From positions 1-33,375 of the forward strand of contig CAJWIX010000012.1 in the NCBI GenBank assembly GCA_913042175.1: a DNA stretch of 33,375 bases. The letters are read 5' to 3'. The notes under the pieces were generated by a model, which made no database searches, was not told where the DNA came from, and saw only the letters and a list, made by a program, of their open reading frames with translations. Each line of letters opens with the position of its first letter. Positions within the stretch are counted from its first letter, which is position 1. Of this stretch, positions 9,717-18,535 are shown in pieces. This DNA is from an uncultured Flavobacteriales bacterium (GTDB lineage Bacteria; Bacteroidota; Bacteroidia; Flavobacteriales_D; Parvicellaceae). The position numbers and the translations under genes were made by a program.

Positions 9717-10367
9717 ATGAAACTACTTTTCATTTTTAAATTTATCATTTGCTGTACATATTCTATTTACAATCAAACAAATATTAATTCCATATATTTT
9801 CGTTTTCCTGAAAGTGATAAATATAGCAAGCAGAAATTTATTCCTAAAAACATCCATGGGACCTATTTCAAGCAGCATGACTCTCTTGTTAAATTAAAAA
9901 TTATTTCCGATAGCATTACTACATCACATACAGTCATTTTTCCAATACCAAAAAAAAACTTATTGGCTAATAACATGTCAATTAAAAATGACAGTGTATA
10001 TGGGATTAAATCATCTGTTGGGTTACCATTTAAATCTATAAATGACACACTGTATGCTTTTTTAGAACAATTTGACCAATTCTACAAAAGTGACTCCAAT
10101 TCATTTTGTTTAGAATTTCAAAATTCAACATTACTTTTTGAAACTTTAGAAGACAATCTATTTTATGTAATTAAGCTTAACGCTGTTAAAGATACACTCT
10201 ACGTGACTGAAAGTGATCCATCTTTATTTGATGAAAAAATAAAAAACAGTTTAAAAATCATACAACAAAAAGAGCCGTACTACTTACTTGAAAAAGAAAG
10301 TGAAGATTGGCTTAATTTTCTAAAAAACAAAGGATTTAATGATACCACATTATACTATAAAAGATGA
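9717..10367 (+). CDS. Hypothetical protein with N-terminal hydrophobic (possibly signal) segment
   Basis: 216-aa ORF with N-terminal MKLLFIFKFIICCTYS; 4-nt ATGA overlap with the next ORF. No family recognised. Confidence 0.7.
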   Translation: MKLLFIFKFIICCTYSIYNQTNINSIYFRFPESDKYSKQKFIPKNIHGTYFKQHDSLVKLKIISDSITTSHTVIFPIPKKNLLANNMSIKNDSVYGIKSSVGLPFKSINDTLYAFLEQFDQFYKSDSNSFCLEFQNSTLLFETLEDNLFYVIKLNAVKDTLYVTESDPSLFDEKIKNSLKIIQQKEPYYLLEKESEDWLNFLKNKGFNDTTLYYKR

Positions 10368-10603
10368 AAAACCCATCAGAAGAACTTTTACAATTAAGAA
10401 ACGATATTGAACAAAGTCAACACGACCTAATTCAAGATCTTTTAAATTATTTGAACATTTATGAAATTGAAGAAGAAATATTTCAAAAAATGTTGCAAAC
10501 AATTAACAAGTATACCCAACATGCTTTTCGAATCACAAAAGCTATAGAAACACAAGAAATAATTGAACTAGTTTTAGTTAATGGTTTAAAGAATAAACAA
10601 TAA
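10364..10603 (+). CDS. Small hypothetical helical protein (79 aa)
   Basis: ATGA overlap with upstream ORF and a composition consistent with a helical protein. No family recognised. Confidence 0.6.
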   Translation: MKNPSEELLQLRNDIEQSQHDLIQDLLNYLNIYEIEEEIFQKMLQTINKYTQHAFRITKAIETQEIIELVLVNGLKNKQ

Positions 10604-10605
10604 TT

Positions 10606-10645
10606 ATTAAAAGCTAAATTTTGTTTTTATTTGGGCTTTTTTAAT
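10606..10645 (+). terminator. Terminator-like stem-loop
   Basis: ATTAAAAGC-T-AAAT / ATTT-GG-GCTTTTTTAAT dyad around a T-rich loop, 3' of the 10364-10603 ORF. Confidence 0.55.
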
Positions 10646-10646
10646 T

Positions 10647-11276
10647 ATGGACATTGTTGATTATTATAATTGGAGATACGCTACCAAAAAATTTAACCCT
10701 AAAAAAAGAATTGCCTCATCAGATTTAGAGTTAATTAAAGAAGCTGTTAGACTAGCTCCTTCTTCATATGGGTTACAATTATTTAAAGTACTTATAATAG
10801 AAGATACATCACTTAAGGAAAAACTGCTTAAAGCTTCTTTTAATCAGCATCAAGTAGTAGATTGTTCTCATCTTTTTGTTTTTTGTAACTACACAAAGGT
10901 TTTCGAGAATGATATTGACCTATACATTAACACAAAATCAAAAGTTAATAAACATCCATTAAATGAATTACAAGGTTATGGATCATTTCTGAAAAATAAC
11001 CTTCTAAAAAAAGAAACTACTGAAACAAGTATATGGACTACTAACCAAGTTTATATTGCGCTAGCACATCTTATGACGGCTTGTGCAACATTACAAATTG
11101 ATTCTTGCCCAATTGAAGGATTTGATACCGATAAATATAATACTATACTTAATCTAAAAGAGAGGCACATGAACACTGCAGTTATTGCAGCAGTTGGATA
11201 TAGATCAAATGAAGATTTAACTCAAAATCAAAAAAAAGTAAGAAAAGCTTCTAATGTGCTTTTTGAAACCATTTGA
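10647..11276 (+). CDS. Nitroreductase-family NAD(P)H-dependent oxidoreductase
   Basis: MDIVDYYNWRYATKKFNP N-terminus, RLAPSSYGLQLFKVLII, C-terminal IAAVGYRSNED. Confidence 0.9.
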   Translation: MDIVDYYNWRYATKKFNPKKRIASSDLELIKEAVRLAPSSYGLQLFKVLIIEDTSLKEKLLKASFNQHQVVDCSHLFVFCNYTKVFENDIDLYINTKSKVNKHPLNELQGYGSFLKNNLLKKETTETSIWTTNQVYIALAHLMTACATLQIDSCPIEGFDTDKYNTILNLKERHMNTAVIAAVGYRSNEDLTQNQKKVRKASNVLFETI

Positions 11277-11280
11277 CTTA

Positions 11281-12177
11281 ATGTTCGATTTTTCAAAGAA
11301 AATTAACCAACTTTTTGTCCTCATTTTTCTTGCCTTAATATGGGGTAGCTCTTTTATCCTAATGAAGAAAGGACTTAGGAGTTATACTCCAGTAGAAATT
11401 ACACTTTATAGAATTCTTATTGTTTTTATTGTGTTTTTACCATTTTGTATAAACAAACTAAAAAAAGTAACCAAAAAAGATTTTCTCATTATATCTATTA
11501 CAGGTATAGTTGGCAGTGCTATACCTTACTTTTTGTTCATAAAAGCGCAAACCTATATTGATAGTTCTTTGAACGGAATACTAAACTCCATTACCCCTCT
11601 ATTTACCATACTTTTTGGGGCTGTTTTTTTTAGTCAAAAGTTTAACTTAAAAACAATAACGGGAGTTATTATTGGCCTTATTGGTGCGGTTGGTTTAATT
11701 CTAGTAGCTAATAATAACAATATTAATACTAATGCTCTCTTATATTCAATTTTACCATTAATTGGGTCAGCATGTTATGCCCTAAATCTTAATATTATTA
11801 AGCTATATCTAAGTCATATTTCCGCTGTATTAATTACAGGAATTTCATTTTTAATCATTGGACCTATTTCATCTTATTTTTTAATAGCTAAAACTGAATT
11901 TATTGTCCATTTATTACAAAATGATACGAATTACATGAACTTTATTTACATTAATGTACTTGGAATAATCGGGACCGGCTTAGCAGTATGGATTTTTAAT
12001 TTATTAATCAAAGAAACTTCTTCAGTATTTGCTTCTTCAGTTACCTACTTAATTCCTATCGTTGCTATAGTTTGGGGTATTGCAGACGGAGAAAACTTTA
12101 TTTTTCTTGAAGGATTATTTTGTGGCGTCATATTTACTGGTGTTTACTTAATAAGGCAACCTTCCTTAAAAACTTAA
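11281..12177 (+). CDS. EamA/DMT-family transporter (start revised from 11254 to 11281)
   Basis: Two EamA repeats: LALIWGSSFILMKKGLRSYTPVEI and TYLIPIVAIVWGIADGE. ATG at 11281 lies 4 nt after the nitroreductase stop. Confidence 0.88.
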   Translation: MFDFSKKINQLFVLIFLALIWGSSFILMKKGLRSYTPVEITLYRILIVFIVFLPFCINKLKKVTKKDFLIISITGIVGSAIPYFLFIKAQTYIDSSLNGILNSITPLFTILFGAVFFSQKFNLKTITGVIIGLIGAVGLILVANNNNINTNALLYSILPLIGSACYALNLNIIKLYLSHISAVLITGISFLIIGPISSYFLIAKTEFIVHLLQNDTNYMNFIYINVLGIIGTGLAVWIFNLLIKETSSVFASSVTYLIPIVAIVWGIADGENFIFLEGLFCGVIFTGVYLIRQPSLKT

Positions 12178-12866
12178 TTAGCCTTGACCTTAATTAATTT
12201 GTATGATCCTACAAATATTAATGCAGTCACAAAAACTATGAGAACGTGACTAATATCATGATGATTGAACCATCTGCTCAAACTAAATTTCATATTAAAA
12301 ACTAAAGCAGGTAATAAAGCGGATAAAATCCCAAAAACAATCCATAAATTACCTATTGATTTCAACTTAATATAACCATAAATATTTATAGGTAATGCAA
12401 AACCAATCAGCATGACAACCAATGCAATTTGTGTAAGTTGAAAATTAACAAAAAAGATGATGAAAAATGTAAATAATGTAGCCTGTACGAATAGGCTTAC
12501 TTGTAGTAGTCTATACCACTGTTTGTTCGCCACTTTTTTTATTGACATTAATGATGCTAAAGCTAAAAACAAGTGTGCAAGAACACTAACAACCCAACCA
12601 ATTAACTTCAAATTTGGATGAATATGTGGTTTTAATGCATGTCCAAATAAACCAGCTAAAACCATAGCAAAAAAGAAAAATAAAAAATAATTTTTAAACA
12701 AGGTGTACATGATTTTTTGTTCAGTATTGTTAATCCTCCTAAGTATAAAAAAACCAATTATACTAACGAGACCTATCAATAAATCTGTTGATGCAGTAAT
12801 AGGTTCAGAAATTTCAAAATCTCCAATCCAAATTGATGGATTTACTGTTAAATGATCCGTTTTCAA
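12174..12866 (-). CDS. Conserved multi-pass (about 7 TM) membrane protein with His motifs (GHALKPH, NHHDISH)
   Basis: 230-aa highly hydrophobic ORF, starting 1 nt after the stop of the upstream hydroxylase gene. Function unknown. Confidence 0.8.
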   Translation of the reverse strand: MKTDHLTVNPSIWIGDFEISEPITASTDLLIGLVSIIGFFILRRINNTEQKIMYTLFKNYFLFFFFAMVLAGLFGHALKPHIHPNLKLIGWVVSVLAHLFLALASLMSIKKVANKQWYRLLQVSLFVQATLFTFFIIFFVNFQLTQIALVVMLIGFALPINIYGYIKLKSIGNLWIVFGILSALLPALVFNMKFSLSRWFNHHDISHVLIVFVTALIFVGSYKLIKVKAN

Positions 12867-12867
12867 A

Positions 12868-14154
12868 TTATTTATTATTCATTTGGTAATTAGAGAAATC
12901 CTCTGTTTGGTCATTAATTTTAAAGAATGAAGTTAACGTCCAAGCTAATAAACCCAACATATATAAAAAACTTATAGTGAAAATTATTGAAAATAAAGAC
13001 GAATCAAAAAAGCCAATGAAAACAAATATAGGAATCAAAAATTGCCTTGTTAATTCAAAAAACAAAGCATTAGGATGATGATTAAGTGTAGATGAATGAA
13101 CAAATACCGAAATAAGAATAAAAATGATGAGTATTATCACGGCTGGGTTTAGTAGGAGATCTAAAAATGCAACATCATTTCCCATGCTTGATTTGATACT
13201 TATTAAACCAATAAAAGAAGCAAAAGTAGGAAGTGTACTAAATACGGTATACCATTTTCTTTCTTTAGAAATTGGGAATTCAGGCTTTTCTCTTAAACCA
13301 TTGTTATCAGTAGCAAAAACGGGGTCTAAATGATCTACATCATTTGGAGTCCATCTAGGGCCCTTCAAAAAAATCAAAATCTTATCCTTTGGTTTTTTTG
13401 CCATTTTAGCTCTTTTAAATAAATTTTTCCAATAAGAAAAAGTAGCATTATAGGCAGAAGAGTTAATAAAACCGGAAGTTATGCCATAATCAGGCTCCTC
13501 CTCTTCATTTTTAAAAGTTCCAAACAACCTGTCCCAAAAAATAAAAATATGAGCATAATTTTTATCCATGTATTTTTCATTTCTTCCATGATGTACTCTA
13601 TGATGAGACGGAGTAGTCATAAAATACTCTAAAACTCCAAGTTTGCCTACTATCCTTGAATGAGTAAACAATTGATAAAGACCTAAAAAAAGTGATGTAG
13701 TTACAATGGTGAAAACATCAAAACCAGCCAAAGCCATCCAGACAAAAAATAAAGCTCTAAAAACTACAGCAAAAAATGAAACCCTAAAAACGGTTGTTAT
13801 ATTTAATTCTTCACTTTGATGATGAACAATATGTGCCGCCCATAAAAAGTTCACTTGATGACTTAATCTATGAAACCAGTAGGCTATAAAGTCAGTAACG
13901 AAAAGTCCTAAAATCCAAATTGGAATTGAGAATGAAAAATCTATTAAAGCAAAATGCTTATGGATGTAATCAAATGCAAATAAAATTAAAATAGAAAAAA
14001 CAAGATCAAAAACCCGCTCTAACACCCCGCAATAGAGGTTGGTAAAACTGTCCGAAAAATTGTAAATACTTATTTTTCTTTTCTTGGCAAAAACAGCTTC
14101 AAATGTTAATAATAATATAATTAATAAAGCTATGGATGCGATTAACCAATACAC
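12868..14154 (-). CDS. Sterol desaturase / fatty acid hydroxylase superfamily, alkylglycerol monooxygenase (AGMO)-like
   Basis: His boxes HRLSH, HIVHH, HHRVHHGRN; DKNYAHIFIFWDRLFGTF and FLKGPRW are AGMO-like. Confidence 0.88.
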   Translation of the reverse strand: MYWLIASIALLIILLLTFEAVFAKKRKISIYNFSDSFTNLYCGVLERVFDLVFSILILFAFDYIHKHFALIDFSFSIPIWILGLFVTDFIAYWFHRLSHQVNFLWAAHIVHHQSEELNITTVFRVSFFAVVFRALFFVWMALAGFDVFTIVTTSLFLGLYQLFTHSRIVGKLGVLEYFMTTPSHHRVHHGRNEKYMDKNYAHIFIFWDRLFGTFKNEEEEPDYGITSGFINSSAYNATFSYWKNLFKRAKMAKKPKDKILIFLKGPRWTPNDVDHLDPVFATDNNGLREKPEFPISKERKWYTVFSTLPTFASFIGLISIKSSMGNDVAFLDLLLNPAVIILIIFILISVFVHSSTLNHHPNALFFELTRQFLIPIFVFIGFFDSSLFSIIFTISFLYMLGLLAWTLTSFFKINDQTEDFSNYQMNNK

Positions 14155-14174
14155 TCTTTGAAATTTGAATTGAG

Positions 14175-14182
14175 CAAATTTA
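14175..14182 (-). promoter_or_regulatory. Possible -7 element TAAATTTG upstream of the AGMO-like gene
   Basis: Forward CAAATTTA matches TAnnTTTG on minus, about 20 nt upstream of the ATG at 14154. No convincing -33 element. Confidence 0.35.
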
Positions 14183-14202
14183 ATTTTTTTAAATACATCG
14201 GT

Positions 14203-15429
14203 TTAAAAAGAGTCAAAAAAATTAATTAATAAATCTTGAATTTTATCCGTCTTTGTAAGTGGTAATGTTTCAGATTTATCTAAAGGATTATGATAATGCG
14301 CAACACCCCCTAGCGTATAAATAAAAATTGATGGAACATCGTTTTTAGCAAACCAATAATGGTCTGAATTAGGTGCTTGACCTCTTACTTTAACTCTTTT
14401 AAAATCATGGTTTTCACTATTGATTTTTGTTATTCTTTTAACATATTTTTTTTGTTCTAAAGCATTTACAATAGCAATCCCATCTTCTCCAGTACCTACT
14501 AAATCTAAATTGACTAAAAACTTGATTTTCTTTAATTTTACATTGGGATATTGCGTAAAATATTTGGAGCCTAAAAGTCCTATTTCTTCTGCGCCAAAAC
14601 AAATGAAAAGCATGGTGTACTTATTTTTTTTACGGGCATAATACTTGGCCAAGTTTAACAATAAACTTATTCCACTTGCATTATCATTTGCTCCAGGATA
14701 CATAATATCCCCCATCATCCCCAAATGATCATAATGAGCTGTAATTGCCAAAATTTTATTCTTTCTGCCAGAAACTTTAGCAATAACGTTTTGAGTCGTT
14801 AAATTAGAAACCATCTTGTTTCTAATATCCATGATTAATTCTTCTTTAGGTTTTAAATTTATCTCAGGTTTTAGATTAATTATAGGATACTTGTATGAAT
14901 GATCTGAAATAGACCAATTTAACTTTTCATTAGAACGCCATATCACAGGCCCATAATAGGCCAATGAATATTTTAATTGTTTGTACATCCCAATGGAATC
15001 CAAATCAATAACCCTGGTAACATCCAAAAAGAAAACAATGTTTTTATCAATTAATTCATTTAAGGAATCACCCAATACAAATGGTAAAACTGAAAAAGCA
15101 CCTTTTGAAGAGCCTGAAGATGGATCGATCACAAAATCTTCTCCAGGTATTAGGCTTACTTCCCCGATCTTAAGTAAGCACGCTGATGGGAAAGTATTTA
15201 CATTTATATGGAATTCTTGAAAATATGAATCAGATACAGGACTTAATTTTAGCCTCTTAAATTCATTTGATAAAAACGCTGCAGTTTTGTGATGCCCATT
15301 GTTTACATAACCTCTTCCAGAAAAATAATTGGAAGTCAGCGTATCTACGTAATTCCTAAGACCTTCTTTTTGAGAGAAATTTGTTCCGTAAATTAGACAT
15401 GCTAAAAAAACAAACAGTTGTTTTTTCAT
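14203..15429 (-). CDS. M28-family zinc aminopeptidase-like, secreted
   Basis: Signal-like N-terminus; ITAHYDHLGMMG, GANDNASGISLLLNLA, FGAEEIGLLGSKYF, VNLDLVG, APNSDHYWF. Confidence 0.93.
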   Translation of the reverse strand: MKKQLFVFLACLIYGTNFSQKEGLRNYVDTLTSNYFSGRGYVNNGHHKTAAFLSNEFKRLKLSPVSDSYFQEFHINVNTFPSACLLKIGEVSLIPGEDFVIDPSSGSSKGAFSVLPFVLGDSLNELIDKNIVFFLDVTRVIDLDSIGMYKQLKYSLAYYGPVIWRSNEKLNWSISDHSYKYPIINLKPEINLKPKEELIMDIRNKMVSNLTTQNVIAKVSGRKNKILAITAHYDHLGMMGDIMYPGANDNASGISLLLNLAKYYARKKNKYTMLFICFGAEEIGLLGSKYFTQYPNVKLKKIKFLVNLDLVGTGEDGIAIVNALEQKKYVKRITKINSENHDFKRVKVRGQAPNSDHYWFAKNDVPSIFIYTLGGVAHYHNPLDKSETLPLTKTDKIQDLLINFFDSF

Positions 15430-16040
15430 TTATTTAAATATCTCCTCTCAATCAATTTAACAAATTTCTTAACCATGGTTGATTTAAGGTTCCAATCAAA
15501 TTTTTTAGCTAAATCATTTTTAAAAAAACTCAATGCTTCTTCTTTTGAATTACAACTGTTAAGTCTATTTAATGTTTTTGAAAAAAGATTGGTATCCCCG
15601 CTAAATAAGTTTTCTGTAAGTAAAAAACGTTCATTTAGCCCAATTTCTTTTGTCAAATCAAAAATCTGTTGCTCACCAAACTTGTCAGCCAAAGTAGTTT
15701 GAGATTGAGATAGCATTTCATTTACACTCTTTTTCTCTTCCTCAGATTTTTTTTTCAGTTGAATTTCTTCAGCTTTTGTTTCAACAATTTCATCAAATTC
15801 TTCCTTTTCTATAGCATCAATGAGATTAGTTTGATTTTTCTCCACTTCCTCAACTAATTCATTTTCATTCAACGAAATATTCTGACTGAGTTGATATTTA
15901 AAAATGATTAATGCTTCTTGAAATGAAGAAGAAAGAGATAGTAATTTACCAATATCTCCTTCATCTTTCTTTAGATTAGAAATTTGTTCTTGAATTTCAT
16001 TTGAAAGTATTTCTAAATTTTTAACATTCATCTCTTCCAT
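15426..16040 (-). CDS. Hypothetical protein (N-terminal acidic/coiled region)
   Basis: 204-aa ORF with ATGA overlap with the M28 peptidase start. Confidence 0.75.
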   Translation of the reverse strand: MEEMNVKNLEILSNEIQEQISNLKKDEGDIGKLLSLSSSFQEALIIFKYQLSQNISLNENELVEEVEKNQTNLIDAIEKEEFDEIVETKAEEIQLKKKSEEEKKSVNEMLSQSQTTLADKFGEQQIFDLTKEIGLNERFLLTENLFSGDTNLFSKTLNRLNSCNSKEEALSFFKNDLAKKFDWNLKSTMVKKFVKLIERRYLNK

Positions 16041-16159
16041 TATTTAAACTTATCTTTGCAAGATTGATTTTTTTTAAAAATTATTTACACGTTAATAATT
16101 GATTTTTTCAACATAACATTTTGATTAATTTTTGCGTTACAATCATATTAACATAACCC

Positions 16160-18535
16160 TTGCAAATTTATAACTCATACTCATCTTTAGAAATTGCCAA
16201 CATAGTTAAAGGTAAACATGTAGGCGATAATGAGCTAAAAATTAATAACATATCTTATGACACAAGATTAATTTTTAACACAGTTAATGGGTTATTTATT
16301 GCACTCAATACAAAAAAAAATAATGGTCATTCTTTTATTGATGACGCTTACAACAAAGGAATTAAGTGTTTTTTAGTAGAAAAACTACCAACAAAAACAC
16401 ATAAGGATGCCAATTACATAGTGGTTAATAATAGCCTTGAATCATTACAGCAATGGGCAAAAATTCATAGGCAAAAATATGACATTCCCATTATTGCTAT
16501 TACGGGAAGTTATGGAAAAACAATTGTTAAAGAATGGATATATCATCTTACCAATTCAACATTTAATGTATTTAGATCTCCAAAAAGTTTTAATTCTCAG
16601 CTTGGAGTAGCATTATCTCTTCTAATGCTAGCGCCACATCATGAATTAGCCATAATCGAATTAGGTATATCAAAAGGTGGAGAAATGGATGTTTTAAAAG
16701 ATATTGTTGAACCAACTCATGCTATCATTACCAATATTTCAGATGCACACATAGAGAATTTTAAAAATAAGTCAGCTTTAGTTCAAGAAAAAGAAAGACT
16801 TCTTCTAAAAGATAACAATGTTTATTTCAATAAAATTAATTGGCCTAAATATCAAAGCGTTTTAACTGAAAAAGGCCAGCTTATTACTATTGAAAACAAA
16901 TCGAAACAGATAAGTTTTGAAATACCACATAAAGATGAAATATCAGCCAATAACTTTATATGTTGCGTGTCTATTCTTAAACTAATAAATTTTGATTTCA
17001 ATAAGATAAAAAGATTATCTCCTACACTTCCAAGAATCACATCAAGATTAGAAAAAAAAGAAGGAATTAACGCTTGCACTTTAATAAATGACACATACAG
17101 CAGTGATTCCAGTTCCATTTTTCACGCACTAGAAACACTTAAAGCTGAGGCAGGCAAAACAAAAACCACCTTTATTTATGTAGTTTCCAATAATGACAAT
17201 GATATTGACGATGAGAGATGGAATAATATTAATAACTGGTTACAACAATTTAAAATATCACAGTTCATAGTTGTTGGTGAAAAATCAAGCTCCATAAAGT
17301 TTAATACTCCAACCTTATTTTATAAAAATATCTCTTGTTTTGAAGATGATTTCACTAACCTTAATCTTTACAACCACCACATTTTATTAAAGGGGAAAAA
17401 CAATAAATTAACTCAATTAATTTCTGATAAACTTGAGGCTAAAAAGCATCAAACTAAATTAGAAATTGATCTAAATAAGGTTGAATATAATTACAACAAA
17501 TACAGGAGTCATCTGTCAAAAGAGGTGAAAATCCTGGCTATGATCAAGGCTGCAGGTTACGGAGCTGGAATTGTAGAAATGGGTAAAAAACTGCAAAATT
17601 GCCAAGTCGATTTTTTGGGTGTAGCTTATGTTGATGAAGGCGTTGAGCTAAGAAGAAATGGAATTGAAGCACCTATTTTAGTCATGAATGTAGATGCTTT
17701 ATCTATGAATAATTTAATTGAACATAGATTAACTCCTGCTATACATGACTTGAATCAACTTAACCAATTTACAAGTAAATTAATTGAACTTAACATCAAA
17801 GCATTTGCCATTCATTTGAAAATCAATACTGGAATGAATAGACTGGGTTTTGATGAAAATGAAATTGACACACTATTAACATTCTTAAAAAGTCAGCCTG
17901 AAATAAAGGTAGAGGGCATCTTTAGCCACCTTTCTGCAAGTGATCATATAGAAGGAGAGAGACAAACAAAAAATCAAATTGAAATTTTTAAGACTTTAAG
18001 TTACAAAATAGAATCTCACTTAAACATAATAGCTATAAAACATATTCTAAATAGTGCTGGAATTGAAAATTACTCAAATTATAATTTTGATATGGTTCGA
18101 CTTGGAATTGGCCTTTATGGCATATCATCTATGATTGGCCTAAAACCAATTGCAACTCTATCTTCCATAATATCAAAAGTTAGAACCATAAGTAAAGGAG
18201 ATCAAATAGGTTATGGTATATCAAACAAAGTCACTAAAAAAACAAAGGTAGCTATAGTCCCTATTGGATATGCTGATGGATTTTCTAGGTCTTTAGGAAA
18301 TGGAATTGGGAAAATGCTTGTCAACAATAAATTAGTCCCCACTATTGGAAATATTTGCATGGATACGACATTTATTGATGTTACTGATTTGGATGTGAAA
18401 ATTGGCGATGTTGTAGAAATTTTTGGATCTAATAGAAAAATAGAAAATTTAGCCAAAGAAGCTAATACTATTCCTTACGAAATTTTAAGCAGCATTTCAC
18501 ACAGAGTGGTTAGAGTTTATGAAAGAGATCAATGA
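16160..18535 (+). CDS. Bifunctional UDP-N-acetylmuramoyl-tripeptide:D-Ala-D-Ala ligase / alanine racemase (MurF-Alr fusion), TTG start
   Basis: MurF half: ITGSYGKTIVKEW, IIELGISKGGEM, AIITNISDAHIENF, LINDTYSSD. Alr half: PLP-lysine AMIKAAGYGAG, MVRLGIGLYG, GNICMDTTFIDVTD. Confidence 0.95.
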   Translation: MQIYNSYSSLEIANIVKGKHVGDNELKINNISYDTRLIFNTVNGLFIALNTKKNNGHSFIDDAYNKGIKCFLVEKLPTKTHKDANYIVVNNSLESLQQWAKIHRQKYDIPIIAITGSYGKTIVKEWIYHLTNSTFNVFRSPKSFNSQLGVALSLLMLAPHHELAIIELGISKGGEMDVLKDIVEPTHAIITNISDAHIENFKNKSALVQEKERLLLKDNNVYFNKINWPKYQSVLTEKGQLITIENKSKQISFEIPHKDEISANNFICCVSILKLINFDFNKIKRLSPTLPRITSRLEKKEGINACTLINDTYSSDSSSIFHALETLKAEAGKTKTTFIYVVSNNDNDIDDERWNNINNWLQQFKISQFIVVGEKSSSIKFNTPTLFYKNISCFEDDFTNLNLYNHHILLKGKNNKLTQLISDKLEAKKHQTKLEIDLNKVEYNYNKYRSHLSKEVKILAMIKAAGYGAGIVEMGKKLQNCQVDFLGVAYVDEGVELRRNGIEAPILVMNVDALSMNNLIEHRLTPAIHDLNQLNQFTSKLIELNIKAFAIHLKINTGMNRLGFDENEIDTLLTFLKSQPEIKVEGIFSHLSASDHIEGERQTKNQIEIFKTLSYKIESHLNIIAIKHILNSAGIENYSNYNFDMVRLGIGLYGISSMIGLKPIATLSSIISKVRTISKGDQIGYGISNKVTKKTKVAIVPIGYADGFSRSLGNGIGKMLVNNKLVPTIGNICMDTTFIDVTDLDVKIGDVVEIFGSNRKIENLAKEANTIPYEILSSISHRVVRVYERDQ

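Noticed and set aside
16051-16058. TATCTTTG (-7-like) in the divergent gap before murF-alr
   Set aside because: No -33 TTTG at the right spacing and about 100 nt from the start codon; too weak to call.
16063-16108. Direct repeat ATTGATTTTTT at 16063-16073 and 16098-16108
   Set aside because: Low-complexity T-rich sequence in an AT-rich intergenic region; not distinguishable from chance.
16312-16320. A9 homopolymer within murF-alr, considered as a phase-variation or slippage site
   Set aside because: Encodes ordinary Lys/Asn codons in an essential gene, and runs of this length are expected in AT-rich DNA. Similar T/A runs near 15738 and 7919-7927 were dismissed for the same reason.
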